NCBI GenBank assembly: GCA_000469685.2
Contig: LS997565.1
Coordinates: forward strand, 30,846,645-30,910,644
DNA from: Haemonchus contortus
Lineage: Eukaryota > Nematoda > Chromadorea > Rhabditida > Trichostrongylidae
DNA length: 64,000 nucleotides
Direction of reading: 5' to 3'
Program-made: the position numbers and the translations under genes
The notes under the pieces: generated by a model
The model's database searches: none
What the model was told of the DNA's origin: nothing
The model's input: only the letters and a program-made list of their open reading frames with translations
Shown here: one piece after another, positions 26,901 to 36,578 of the stretch
How positions within the stretch are numbered: the first letter of the stretch is position 1
Layout of the letters: each line of letters begins with the position of its first letter

Positions 26901-28618
26901 ATTGATCATTGAAACATCTTGACTAGGGGCATGCCTTCTCTACCTAAAAACCGGCTATAAGCGGTTTGTTTCGTTCAGCTGGGCTGTTCTATGGCAGCAG
27001 GCTACTTCCATCCATTCAGCCTTCTAGTAGTTTCCTACGAGGTGTCTAACAGGAGGGTGTGAAGGGTGCGAGGTGGCTCGTTTACGCCATCCATTAAGGC
27101 ACATTTAATGCGACTCACTAATGCAGTAATGCTCAAGAAGGCTACCCCAGTGCGACCGCCGGCCGTCGAAAATAATTGAAAACTATCATCAGGATCAGTG
27201 GAGATATCGTAGAACCTCACTGAATGAACTTGGATGGATCTGCTAGTTCGGTTAACCTGGCCAAAAGCGCAGAAGGGCCAATTCAAAAACAAAAAAGGTG
27301 ATAAATCGCTGAAAGCTAGAGACACCCTGGCCAAAATAATAACTGTTAGCGGCCCACTAATCTGAGAGAGTAGAATTTGTTGACTATTGGTTCAAGGGTC
27401 GAGAGTTCATCGATTGGCTGTTTGTCTACGCATGTGATTAACCTGCAGATGAGTAAGCAAATAAACATGCCCTACATTCATCCTCTTTAGTTACATTTAA
27501 CAAGTACGTGCCATTGCATCAGTCCGTGCAAAAAAAACAAAATGAATGAAGGATGAAAATGAGAAGCCAGAAAAATGCCACTGTTTTGTTGTTCAATCGT
27601 CATAAACCCCCTGACACGTGTGATTAAGCTCTAGTGAGATGACCCATAAACGCCCGCCCGGTAAAGCTGTCGAATAAGGGCTTGAATTCGTAGATGGGGC
27701 AAAGTCCTAAAATATGCATAAGTAAGGCAGCTTATCGTTGTTGAGGCAGAGTTGCGGGTGTTTCGGGGTGTTTTCATGGGGAGAGACCAAAAAGCTTAAA
27801 TGAGCTACCCACCCACCCGTAGCCACTGGTGGTGGGAAACTAATCATCGCGACATTCCTACTCTGACGCCAATCATTTCGCAAAAAATAAAGCAGCAGGC
27901 GGAGCACAAAGAAGAAAGCTAGCGCCTCACTTCCTCTGTTAGTCTCAGTCGTCCCAGTAGCAGCAGCAGTAGCCAGTGTACAAGCTCCATATTATTGCTA
28001 AGGATTAATAATTAGATTCTCTCAGTCGTTCTTCTCTGAATGCTATGCTCTTCTATTCGATTGTTCGTCGTCGCCGCCGCTACAGCCTTTGCTGTGACGA
28101 CGGAAAGTACAAGCTCTACTGCCAGCCTTAGTAAAATGTATTGCTTTAGTAAAAACAGTTCATTCATATGGGACTTGTCTTTATCCCCTGTCATCCCTCC
28201 CAGTTCTGCTGCCCTTCCACTCTGGATCTGGTCCCTCTACCTCAAACTTCGCAGGGCACATCATTCGGGCTGATTCACTGAGAACAAATTGGACAGAGAG
28301 GAGGTACATGAAAGGAGGCGCAAGAGAGCCGACTCAATAATAAAAAAAGTGATAAAACTCAAAACATAAAGGATAGCCGCTGACCTGCTGATAACTGGCG
28401 ACGAGCGCGTCGTCATGAAACCAATCAAGACGTCTCACTAGTTGTGGAGATTCAAAATCTGGAGCCATATGAGTTTGAATGAAATTCTCGGCCGGTCCAC
28501 AACCAAGCACTATTTCAGAGGAATTGTGTGGGGTGATGAGGGGGTGCTGTGTCGATGTCTCATGGGTTCCAAATAAAGATGGAATCAGTACAGCCAACAG
28601 TAATTGTAGTAGGGTCAT
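2576..28618 (-). CDS. clr-1: Receptor protein tyrosine phosphatase, CLR-1-like (Ig-FN3x3-TM-D1-degenerate D2)
   Basis: Single-pass membrane phosphatase that would remove phosphate from tyrosine on signalling proteins; C. elegans CLR-1 opposes FGF receptor (EGL-15) signalling. Exons read by me (high to low): 28385-28618, 20733-20922, 18186-18299, 17154-17277, 16920-17089, 14259-14383, 13359-13446, 11883-12028, 11238-11367, (10863-10885 tentative), 10622-10716, 10489-10568, 10008-10090, 9184-9229, 8879-8976, 8543-8613, 8383-8476, 7463-7597, 7267-7410, 7075-7211, 6883-7018, 6120-6202, 5865-5928, 5477-5539, 5300-5405, 4715-4809, 3165-3302, 2802-2954, 2576-2722. Intron phases agree throughout if the microexon is used, giving 1,103 aa. 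LAR/PTP-3 has three Ig domains and DEP-1 none, so CLR-1 is the closest known architecture; orthology is inferred from layout, not alignment. Least certain: the exon at 18.2 kb, the microexon and the C-terminus. Confidence 0.8.
3653..4602 (-). mobile_element. Fossil mariner transposon inside an RPTP intron
   Basis: Minus-strand reading gives mariner transposase in pieces. A 339-nt open stretch (4245-4583) has the helix-turn-helix region [18 protein letters not shown] and the first catalytic motif VTGDES. After a frame change, GLHPRKFLL and YYELL-like sequence follows, then HDN..PH and [13 protein letters not shown] near 3.9 kb, where the third catalytic Asp (usually SDYH) is Ser. The ends look like mariner terminal repeats: AACCTAA at 4596-4602, and CAGGTTGGCCGAAAACTC from 3654, preceded by TA. 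The N-terminal quarter is missing. Non-functional; same strand as the host gene. Confidence 0.75.
6120..9229 (-). CDS. RPTP exons: catalytic phosphatase domain D1
   Basis: Exons 9184-9229, 8879-8976, 8543-8613, 8383-8476, 7463-7597, 7267-7410, 7075-7211, 6883-7018 and 6120-6202 give roughly residues 535-848. All classical PTP motifs are present in order: [40 protein letters not shown], the WPDHGVP loop (general acid Asp about 745), the P-loop [11 protein letters not shown] (nucleophile Cys about 775, Arg about 781) and the Q-loop region [10 protein letters not shown]. The domain should therefore be active. The usual TQGP is TQAP here. The P-loop codon after Cys is interrupted by a 56-nt intron with a GC donor. 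Confidence 0.9.
10008..10716 (-). CDS. RPTP exons: transmembrane helix and juxtamembrane segment
   Basis: Exon 10622-10716 encodes SANPPRF followed by about 22 hydrophobic residues ([20 protein letters not shown]), an unmistakable transmembrane helix. Exon 10489-10568 then gives a basic stop-transfer stretch (KMLIKKKEK), and 10008-10090 continues the cytoplasmic juxtamembrane region, rich in Ser, Arg and Pro. Phases 0-2, 2-1 and 1-0 fit. This fixes the orientation: the Ig/FN3 exons are extracellular and the phosphatase exons cytoplasmic. Confidence 0.85.
10863..10885 (-). CDS. Possible 23-nt RPTP microexon before the transmembrane exon
   Basis: The last FN3 exon ends in phase 1 but the transmembrane exon must be entered in phase 0, so 3n+2 coding bases are missing. 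A strong TTTTGCAG acceptor at 10886 followed by PPVRKERI-type coding and a GT at 10862 would supply exactly 23 nt. The donor (GTCCAA) is weak. The acceptor lies inside a 19-bp inverted repeat. Confidence 0.35.
11238..17277 (-). CDS. RPTP exons 4-9: three fibronectin type III repeats
   Basis: FN3-1 (17154-17277 with 16920-17089) has the core Trp in VTLVWNHN and the canonical [18 protein letters not shown] strand. FN3-2 (14259-14383 with 13359-13446) starts [10 protein letters not shown] and has VFWKKPN; its G strand looks short. FN3-3 (11883-12028 with 11238-11367) starts [10 protein letters not shown], with LLQWNSNAG and [12 protein letters not shown]. Every repeat is split by an intron near the middle, and phases run 1-2, 2-1, 1-0, 0-1, 1-0, 0-1 without conflict. 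Introns carry SINE and other repeat copies. These repeats form the membrane-proximal ectodomain. Confidence 0.85.
11388..11705 (-). repeat. tRNA-derived SINE (family 1) between FN3-3 exons
   Basis: Aligns with the 48.1 kb copy. The tRNA-like head is at the high-coordinate end (GACGGAGATGGTGTAGTGGC on the minus strand). It sits in the 11368-11882 intron of the phosphatase gene, on the same strand, and makes up most of that intron. Confidence 0.65.
13800..14110 (+). repeat. Dispersed repeat R2, copy in an RPTP intron
   Basis: Shares CGCGCAAAGAGCTG, GTCGCCATGGACCGTGACAAG, TTATTTGAACTTC and CCCTATCTAGGCCGT with the copies at 29.93-30.47 kb and, reversed, 39.86-40.07 kb and a short end at 12.62-12.72 kb. 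A small open frame inside is not conserved between copies. Class unknown. Confidence 0.5.
15995..16172 (+). repeat. SINE family 1 fragment (body)
   Basis: Plus-oriented body of the same family: GGCACCATATTCGTCTCAGG followed by GATAAAAGCACGGAAATGTACATCGGC, the complement of the conserved body seen at 48.2 kb. The tRNA-like head is not clear. Lies in an RPTP intron. Confidence 0.55.
18186..18299 (-). CDS. RPTP exon 3: linker between Ig and FN3 (tentative)
   Basis: An acceptor (TTTCTGCAG) at 18300 and a GTAGGG donor at 18185 give a 114-nt exon that enters and leaves in phase 1, exactly what the Ig exon before it and the FN3 exon after it need. The translated frame is open (starting [12 protein letters not shown]) and shows no domain I recognise. 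A longer version using a GTAATT donor further downstream would be out of phase. Supported by phase and splice sites only. Confidence 0.45.
20015..20170. repeat. Second tRNA-like repeat family, copy in an RPTP intron
   Basis: CTGCTGTTATTTCGGTTCAGTACGCGATTCG, then ATTACAAGG..GGACAAAACTTCCGCC, then GTCGAACCCGTACTTCTGCA match the 31.4-31.8 kb repeat. A homopolymer C run follows at about 20168-20178. Confidence 0.45.
20733..20922 (-). CDS. RPTP exon 2: second half of the Ig domain
   Basis: It begins after a good TTTTCAG acceptor in phase 0, which fits exon 1. It encodes the E-F-G strands of the Ig fold, including the diagnostic segment with [13 protein letters not shown] (Asp, Tyr and the second disulphide Cys). 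It ends in phase 1 at a GTAAGC donor. Joined to exon 1 it gives one complete Ig-like domain over roughly residues 25-141. Confidence 0.85.
20923..28384. other. Large intron 1 of the phosphatase gene (7.5 kb)
   Basis: Splits the Ig domain. It holds the 22.92-23.02 kb hairpin, a G run near 26820-26830 and assorted repeat-like sequence. The longest open frame (24477-24962, plus, 161 codons) has no recognisable motifs. No nested gene identified. Confidence 0.5.
22924..23020. repeat. 97-bp imperfect hairpin in RPTP intron 1
   Basis: The left arm contains ACGAGCAGCGATATAGGG and ACCTTGATGCCCGATA. The right arm contains TATCGGGCATAAAGGTACC and CATCGCTCACTGCTCGT. A five-base loop (AAGGC) and bulges give a precursor-microRNA-like shape, but a small MITE is equally possible. 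Confidence 0.6.
28385..28618 (-). CDS. RPTP exon 1: signal peptide and first half of the Ig domain
   Basis: Seventy-eight codons, starting at the only plausible ATG. Residues 1-17 ([17 protein letters not shown]) form a typical signal peptide. The rest is the B-to-C strand half of an Ig-like domain: the first conserved Cys in IVLGCG and the core Trp in RLDWFHDD. The exon ends on CAG with a GTCAGC donor in phase 0. Ten bases upstream of the ATG (AG at 28629-28630) a TTGTCAG acceptor-like site would suit trans-splicing of a spliced leader, which is inferred only. The next exon is about 7.5 kb away. Confidence 0.85.
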
Positions 28619-29929
28619 CGTGGGATCACTGACAATACCATAGCAGGAGTGACTATTGAGTAGATGTGTGACGTTCTGAATTCATCGACTGTGGGGATCT
28701 GCGAAGAAGAAGAATAAGTCGGGAGGCGTGGCGCTTCGTTGCCTACTGGGGACAGCTTATAAAATGGCAGTGGGGCGGGACTCTCGCGTAGACGATTGCA
28801 GCCTCATCAACGGATGCAAGTGAGGATGGAGCGCCAACAGAACTCAGAAGGACGTAGGTCCCTCCTTCCATGGTAGTGGACTTTTCATTTACGGTAAATT
28901 CCTGAGTTGAGGTTGCTAGGATATATGCTCATTCACAATCGGGACATGAGATTGTGGGAGATTGGTGTGGAGGTGTGTTGTCTGGGTAAGAGTGGGAAGT
29001 AAGAATGGTTAAGAAAAGTCGGAAAAGCAAGCCGCAGCCAGCCGCAGGAAAACCCATGAAGTCAGCCAGATAAGTTCATGGAAAATATGTGTAGGTGCCG
29101 TGGAGGCGCAGGAGTGCGAAGAGAGAACGCCTGAACATGAGCTCCCATTCATCATATGCAAGCCCAACGCCTACTTCGATGATATTCCACGCCTAAAAAG
29201 AAAAACTACTCTTCACATATCCTCTCCCATGTTCGTTATCGTCTCTTTGTGCTTTTTAGAGGGAGAACTACGCCAATGAAGGGTCTGGAGATGCCCAGCA
29301 TATCCTGCCACTCCAGATTCCCTTTTTCAAGATTGAAATCAGTCAAGAGAAATATTCATGCGGTTGACAAATCGCTTCGTATCGGGGAGGGAGCCAGATG
29401 GTCGGAAAGCAATTGTCAAACCAACTCGACCGCCCGTTGCGTTATATTCTATGGAAATGACAATATATGACACTTGACAGCAACCACACTTGGGAGTGAA
29501 TGGAGGCTGCCATTCAGAGTCCTGATAACAGAGTTTCCAGAATAGAGTATCTTCCGGGATTCTTACTAAGGGTAACCTGAAGTCAGGTCCTACCTATTCC
29601 TTGTTCGTTTTTCCTTTTTTCAGTAGTGAGTAAACAGCGACAGAGTGCTCTGTCATATTTTGTGATGATTCAGATTGAAAACCAGAGCGAACGGTCTAGA
29701 AATGGGTCCGATTAGTTCCGTATCTTAATTTATGCAATTAACTATTACCAATTTATTGACAAAAAACATTCAAATGTCATATGCCGTGTCCATTGTGACA
29801 TAAAAATAACCCTTTCCGATTATTGCCACAGGCATGCAACATAAGGCAAATTTTGAAAACTCTTAAAACACAGTTAACGATGGTTTTGAGGTATCCTTTC
29901 TAAGTTGAAAACCGGAAGTGTTAGTGGCC

Positions 29930-30470
29930 ACACCCATAGTGGACGAGTTTCAAGGGCGTTGTACATAGATGATGCACCATCTTAAAGAACCCTCTATGTA
30001 AGAACTTCAAGCGAAGAAAGCGAGAAAATTCGTCGATTTCGCGGAAAAGAAGGCTTTCTAAAAGGGATGAAAATAGAGGTTGTACACCAAGACGGAACCA
30101 GCAGGGGAATGGTATTTGGACGAGATTTCTCTTGTTGTCATTGCGCAAAGAGCTGACTGCATCAAGCCAAAGCGGTCCAAAACAAAGCCTTCCACTGTCA
30201 CCATGAGTCATGACAAGTCGTTTGAAGTTCTTACATAGAGGCCCCCGTGAGATGGTGCAACCTCTTGAAGCCCTTGAAACTCATCTACTGTGGGTGTGGT
30301 AACCACCAGTTCCAGTTTTCAACTCAAAAAGGGTACCTCGAATTTATCGTGGATTGTGTTTTAAGAGGTTTGAAAATTCGCATAATATGCATGCCATAAG
30401 TTTTATGACGCTCTATCTAGGCCGTTTACCGGGCAGACAGCGCTACATATGGTGTTCTGGGACGCCACAG
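29930..30470 (+). repeat. Dispersed repeat R2, longest copy
   Basis: Carries GGACGAGATTTCTCTTG, GCGCAAAGAGCTGACTGC, CATGAGTCATGACAAGTCGTTTGAAG and CTCTATCTAGGCCGTTTACC, with about 80 bp of extra sequence compared with the 13.8 kb copy. No coding potential shared with the other copies. Confidence 0.5.
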
Positions 30471-31439
30471 ATTCATCGGAGGAAGATTTATCAGAAACCA
30501 TTCCTATCGTGAATGGCGCAGTACACGAGGAGAGATCAGTGCCTTCAGCAAATGTACATGGAAAGGCTGGAAAGGTTTTGGACGTTTTCAAAGAAAGAGG
30601 CGGCTAATGAGAACCACTTAATTCTTGACTTCCACTTCAAAATGGGCTTCCGAAGAACTTTGAAGCAGTTGATGTGCCCGTCGAGTTCTTTCAAGTAGAG
30701 GGACTAGCCAGGCGGTGTTCAGACCAATAAGCAGAGCATTTCACTCTGGCCACCTGAATTCAAGAAGCAACGGAATGGTTTTTCATCAGATGCCTTTCCT
30801 CGAGTAGAGCTTCTGCTATAAGTCTATTGTGTGTATGACTGAAAAGGCCAACTAACAAGCTTGGTATTACTCGCAAATACTCAGCTATCGCATGGAGTAC
30901 ACCTGATTCAATTGTAATGACTGCGAATGACATTACGCAGAAATCGTTCCAAGCATTCTTCGAGAAAAGTTCAACGATGAAGGGATCTGTGTATGTAAAT
31001 CTCATGTCAGCCTAAACATTGAATCCAGCATTTTTTAGGCTCTCACTAAGCGAGAGAGACCACGTTCATTTTTAGCAGGGAAGTTTATCAGAGCACCTTA
31101 ATCGCATCAAGTCAGATAGATTACAAAAAAGAACCGATGAAGGAGAAGAATGGCCCGCACAACACTAAACGACATCTCGAATCAAAAGCTTGTTCGATCC
31201 GATGGAAGCTTTCCAAATTGGTTGTTCTCTTGCTGTGAGGGCCACTAGATTTTGAAGGGAAAGAAGTTTTCATCACAGTGCTGTAAGAATGAAGAAAAGT
31301 CGGAGGAAAGGTTTCTAACAAAGATGGCTCGAGCATTTACACTTACTGAGAGCAGAGAAATTTTTTCCTCGAAAATTACATTGTGAGCAATGCCAAAAGA
31401 GTTTGATGGCTTAAATAACTTAGTGAATTACCATATAAG

Positions 31440-31780
31440 TGGGGTGACTAGGTTATTTTTGGAATACAAGGATAGCGATTTGTGAGCAAAACTTCCCTCC
31501 CTTCCCCTTCTCCCTCCCCCCAGGATTCGAACCTTCGAACCCGTACTTGTGCACCGAGACCCCACTTGTCCTTGCCTTCTTGACCGGCTCAACACGTTGC
31601 TTAAGGGATGAAGAGCACGGCGCAAGGAAAGCACAGGAAAGTTCGAATGCTGCCCGCGGTAGAAGTTTTGCCCATAAGCTGCCATCCTTGTAAGACTTTC
31701 GCATCGTTCGCATTGTGTACTGGGGAGAAATAACAGCAGCCAAAAAGAAATTCAGGTCAAAGCAAAGCTCTAGAAGTGTT
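31440..31780. repeat. Second tRNA-like repeat family, two half-copies in inverted arrangement
   Basis: The plus side holds AATACAAGGATAGCGATTTG, then GCAAAACTTCC, then CCAGGATTCGAACC (complement of a B-box GGTTCGAATCC) and CGAACCCGTACTTGTGCACC. The right part, read on the minus strand, repeats GCTGTTATTT..CAGTACACAATGCG and CTTACAAGGATGGC..GGGCAAAACTTC. Another member lies at about 20.02-20.17 kb. Not a functional tRNA, because no acceptor stem can be closed. Confidence 0.45.
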
Positions 31781-32454
31781 CACCCGCTAAGAAACTTCGC
31801 GGAATGCCCGATGAAGTAAAACAACTAGTACTAGGTTGGCTCGTATCTCCTAGAAGACCTAGGTTCTTCACGGTTGCATTTATTCTTTTCTAGCTTCTTC
31901 GTTGCTATGACAATACATCCCGTCATAGAGATCATATTTTTGACAGATAGGATGCTCTTTGGCTTCACTTCATTAGGATTGCATTGGAAAAAAATTCGGC
32001 ATCGGTTTGAAGACTTGGTCTGTTTTCATGAGATTTTTCCAAAAAACGAAATTGAAGGAATATGAGAAGATGGAAATGAGTTGGTGTGATAGCAATGTTC
32101 AGAGGCAGATGACGGAGGTATGTCAACCGGAGAGCAGTGAAATGTCTTCAAACATAGTTTAGGTAGGTGCTCTTATGCGGTTCTAGGAGAGAACCTCGTT
32201 TGTGTTGGTCAACCCGTGTGCGCAATGCTGCCAGCAAGCAAAAGGCACGATTTATGAAAAGATTGGGGATATGCCTAACTAGTATGACTCTTAAGAAGGC
32301 CAGATGGGGAACTGCTGGGAAGTGGCCTAGATACTGAACAATGACAGCTCGAAAATCGTTTTTAAGGCCAGCACTGAAGGATTTGCAGCTACGAGTGAGA
32401 GGCCCACACGCCTTATCAGTCCACTTGTGTTTTTTTATGTCGTTCTCAGATCGT

Positions 32455-32652
32455 CCGTTGCACTCATGATCGCAGTTTTGAATAGGGGCTCGATATCCGC
32501 CTGGGCGAACCAAGCCTTACATCCATTCGGGGAGTTTAATCGGTACCAGAATCGTCTAGAAGGATAAAACCACTGACTTATACGTAATGCGTGGTTGCAT
32601 CCCTCATACGGGATCGATTAACGCCCCAAAACTTTATTCTTTAGGTTTGAGC
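32455..32652 (+). repeat. SINE family 1 fragment
   Basis: Contains GGTACCAGAATCGTCTAGAAGG and ends GGATCGATTAACGCCCCAAAACTTTATTC, which matches in complement the tail end of the family copies at 1.24, 48.12 and 51.42 kb. The middle is deleted. Confidence 0.5.
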
Positions 32653-33702
32653 TTCCACAGCTCAAAGACATGTGACCAAAAACTTAATACATCTGGTTAT
32701 TAACAAAAAAGGTTGTGGTCGAAAAGGTTGAGAATCCAGCCTAAATTTAGTATTAATGTTTTCACTCGTGGGTTTTCCTCCCTGGCTAACGTCTCCAGAA
32801 AATGACGAACTGAGAATTTTTCGAAAGATTCGAGCATGTACGTAACGTAGGCTGCTGCTGTTGATGGTCGCATGCAAAATGGTTAGTGTCAAGGAATCGT
32901 TCTAGCCAGTACACATCCCAGAGTACGGCATCATAAAGCCTTTGCTCGCGAACAAGCTTTTTATTTGAGTGTCTCTAGGACGACTTCGGGCAATATTGAA
33001 TTTGTTTTATTTCGTGATAGCATAGCAAAAATTGGCTGCACTGGCAACACTCGAAAAAGTCGATTGCTCCAGATTAGCAGGTGGATCGATGCACTAGTAA
33101 GAGGGAAAGTGCAGCCTTCAACATTTGATAAATCTGTGGAGCATCGGCAACATCCTCAAAATTCATTTTGCGTCGAGAAAAAAGAACAAAAGCCATTCTT
33201 CCATTTTGACTTTTCGAAAAGGATTTTCACAGCCCGTTTCTGACTAGCAACGACTTTTGAGAAAACCTCAGCAATATGTAGTCTTCTTCAACTGAATTGC
33301 TCGCATAGCATCCTTCAAGACCTTCCACCTGATGCCACCTATTGTCACTACAGAGTGTACTCGGAGGTCTGGTAAGAATCCAAATGAAAATGTAACCTAA
33401 GGAGTGTTCTTTCGACCCAATCTGCTTCTGAGTTCAAAATTTTCACAAAGCAGGTATGCCCAGCGGCCTGGGCTTGTACTTTGGGGGGTTGGTACGGAGA
33501 TTCCATCTCAACGACGAGGGAGAGCACTCATGAAAAAGTTCAAACCATGAAATTAATTCTGGAGGTATAGACGGCAGCAGTTGAAAACAATACATGGTCA
33601 GCGATGCAGAAGGTATGACGTAAAAGTAGGATCGAATTTATTATCATGAGCTTGGTTGCCTCATCCTCAAAAAAAACCCCCCTCACTCTAAGTGGGTTGT
33701 GG

Positions 33703-34400
33703 TGCAGTACGAACAAAATTGTCGCATCGCGGCAAGAGGAACGCCGTGCGCGATGGAGTATAGCAGGGTGCAGCAGCAGGTAAGAAATGCAGGAACAAAG
33801 GAACTAATAGTAGAATCATGCCTAAAATAAGGATGGCATCGACCGAGCTGTACGACGAACGTCAGAAATAACGGCGAAGAAATGGTCTGCGACAGCCGCG
33901 TGCGGCGAATCGATTACCCAAAATCGCTTCTGGGTGTGGTGCGATTCACGCGTCAATTAAATGAGGTCATCGGACAAAACGCGCTAAAACATCATACCTA
34001 CTATCATAATGAACGAAATAAGAACTCATAAGTGAAATAAGTAAATTAAAAGATCAACTGTGCACATTTACAGGAAAAATGTGTGTGCACATTTACAGGA
34101 AAAATGTGTTTTCTAGGGTCAAAAAATACGAATTTATTCTTATTTTGAACGTTTAACAAGTAAATTGTTGAATATGAAGTGAATTCTTAATCTCAGAGGG
34201 ACTTTATTGCCATGGTAGAGAGATTTGCTCTAATTCATAGTGAAGCCGTGGATTACTGCAAGTCTTATTCGGTCCATCTCCACAGAAAGGTACTGAAGCG
34301 AAGCTGCGTGCGCGAGATCTCTAATGGGGTCACGCGTGAATCGCGCGCCTCCCATCGCTCCTACACCCATCTCCCCTCTAAGTGGACACCTGAGCGTGGT
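33703..34400. repeat. Dispersed repeat of unknown type, interrupted by MITE copy 1
   Basis: Sequence from about 33703 to 33931, resuming after the MITE at 34354, matches 38003-38275 at many positions (shared AAATTGTCGCATCGCGGC, then GTCCGCGACAGCCGC-like sequence, then CCTAC..CCC.TCTCCC). I recognise no protein in it. Confidence 0.6.
33932..34353. mobile_element. MULE-type MITE, copy 1
   Basis: A 422-bp element beginning GGGTGTGGTGCGATTCACGC and ending in the inverted equivalent (GTGAATCGCGCGCCTCCC). It is flanked by a 9-bp target duplication with one mismatch, ATCGCTTCT (33923-33931) and ATCGCTCCT (34354-34362). Nine-bp duplications are the hallmark of Mutator-like elements. No transposase is encoded. 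It contains a perfect 25-bp tandem duplication at 34060-34109. It is inserted into a dispersed repeat whose uninterrupted relative lies at 38.0-38.3 kb. Confidence 0.75.
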
Positions 34401-34516
34401 AATACCACAACCGCTGAAAGTATCGGGTAAGCTCTAGTGAAGCTCAGGGTACTTATGAACTCAAAAAGTAGGGAAAACAAACCCTTGAACTTTGGTTGAA
34501 GGTACCCTTAAGTGAG

Positions 34517-34910
34517 GGGGGCGCGCGATTCACGCGCCAATATAGTGAGGTCATCGCGCACGCAGCATTGTTTCAGTACCTTTCTGTTGAGATGGACCAA
34601 ATAAATTTGCAGTAGTTCACGGCTTCACCATGAATAGAGCAAATCTCTTTACTATGGCAAAAAAGCCCCTTCGAGACTGAGAATTCACCTCATAGGTCAA
34701 CAATTTACTAGTCAAACGTTCAAAATAAGAATACCTTTAATTTTTCCGATCCTAGTAAACGCAATCCATCTGTAAACGTGCATAGTTGGTCATTTCTTTA
34801 CTTATTCTACTTATAAGTTCCTATAACTTCCGTTATGATGGTAGAAATGATGTTTTAGCGCGTTTTGTCCGATGACCTCATTATATTGGCGCGTGAATCG
34901 CACCACACCC
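34517..34910. mobile_element. MULE-type MITE, copy 2 (inverted to copy 1)
   Basis: A 394-bp relative of copy 1 in opposite orientation: its right end CGCGTGAATCGCACCACACC is the complement of copy 1's left end. Terminal inverted repeats are about 36 bp. A perfect 9-bp target duplication TTAAGTGAG flanks it at 34508-34516 and 34911-34919. The internal sequence matches copy 1 in reverse, for example GAGCAAATCTCTTTACTATGGC against its complement near 34.2 kb. Confidence 0.8.
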
Positions 34911-35321
34911 TTAAGTGAGGCCTTTTAATGAAATTTCTCACCCTCATTTCAAAATGAAAGGTTTTGGGCCGATGTTACAAAAATAGTCTTCTGCCCATGC
35001 CTTGTAGAAAAATTAGGAGACCCCTTGCGAAAAAGCTAAATCATGAAATCCTCGAAGGGAAGGGTGGCTTAAATTCTTGAAAGATGGCTTGTTGATGTCA
35101 TTTTCAAGAGAGTGTACTCTATCGTCTATATTGTTCAGCCTTCAAATTCTTGTCTAACATAGCCCAAAAAAAGTCTCTTCTTTCAATTGCAACTGAAGGC
35201 GTGGTGCACTTCTGAAGAAATCTGTCAAAGTATCAAAAGAAAGCAGTGGTCATGCTTCCCATGCCCATCGGGGATATTCAAACGGTGGTGTAGAATGCCT
35301 ACACATTCTATACAACTAGGG

Positions 35322-35560
35322 AAGGAGGTTGTGTACTTGCAAGTGGCGCACTGTCACACACGCATGGTCACAGGCTTGTATCCGAGATCGATATCCGTCT
35401 AGATCAACCGAGCCTTCCATCCTCCGAGGTCCATTGATTGGTACCAAACTCGTCTGGGAGGATAGAAGCGCTGCTCAGTCGTCGGCTGACCACCACAAGT
35501 CATTGTATGGGCCATATACGCATTCAGTACGCCTATAGGATTCTGAATGGAGATCGAGTG
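35322..35560 (+). repeat. SINE family 1 copy
   Basis: The head region GCAAGTGGCGCACTGTCACA, the body GGTACCAAACTCGTCTGGGA and ACAAGTCATTGTATGGGCC match the family in plus orientation. The tail end is truncated. Confidence 0.55.
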
Positions 35561-36578
35561 CGGGAAAAATGCATCCTTCAGAGTTATTGATTATCCTCAA
35601 AGGCTGAAAACTTTTATCCCATCGTTTCCCTTCTTAGTGATTTGTTACTTTCGTAGGAAGTTGTCATGTGCTTTGAGCAAATTTGAGCCGTTTATACGTT
35701 TTTTTCTTTACCATTACATTTCACTTTACGGGTTTGCCTTATTTGCAATCACAGACCATCGGAACGTAACTTCGTACAAACAATCTTTTGAATTCCTCTG
35801 CACCAGAGCACCGGAGCACCGGATCGAAAGCGAGAAAGTCAGAGCTAGCGCTCAGACTTTTTCGTTTTCGATCCTCTCCAACCACCCCTAAGAGCATTTT
35901 ACACTACGCACTCTTTGAATGGAGTTTCGGAAAGTACATCAATTTTATATGCTGGGAAGCTACCTGTGAGTCGCATTTTATCTGTCTAACAACAGTGGGT
36001 CTGCTCCCTTACTCAGGCATATAGCCCGCTTGGTCTGGCGAAGAACCCAGCCCTCATTTACAGCTGTTTGGGTACATTCGTGTATCACTCAGGGCTGAGA
36101 CGTACATGATGAATTCAGTCACCAAAATACTTGTTCTTCTATTTCGCTTATGAAGGACGACATAAGCAAATGCCTGCTGATAATGAGGATGTGCATGAGA
36201 TATAAACTACAATGAAGAGGAGGTAATATGCCTAAAATTACAGAACAAATGTGTGAAAGATAAGGATTTAGGTTTGGAGCTGAAAAGTCAAAATTTCAAA
36301 GTCAGTGCTTTGGGAAGCCTCGGCTCATTTGACTTCTACTCTTCGGCTCGTTTGACCGTTGTGAGTGGGGAGGGTACATGTGGTAAAAATTTGAGGAGGC
36401 TAACTAACGTGCATGCCATTACATATTTGTATTCCAGTCTGGATCTATTTGACCGACTTTGAAGGATGGAAATAACACTTGGTCTGAGAGTATGAGGGGA
36501 CCTAGATTTATAGTGGAGTGGTGTTTCGGGTGTTCGTTTCTCTTGATCAGCGTCCACGCATTTGTGGGATTCGAGATG

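Larger units (their letters stand above)
28630..33700. other. Upstream region of the phosphatase gene
   Basis: The promoter must lie here, but I can point to no specific element. Repeat R2 occupies 29.93-30.47 kb and the second tRNA-like repeat 31.44-31.78 kb. No gene supported. Confidence 0.45.
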
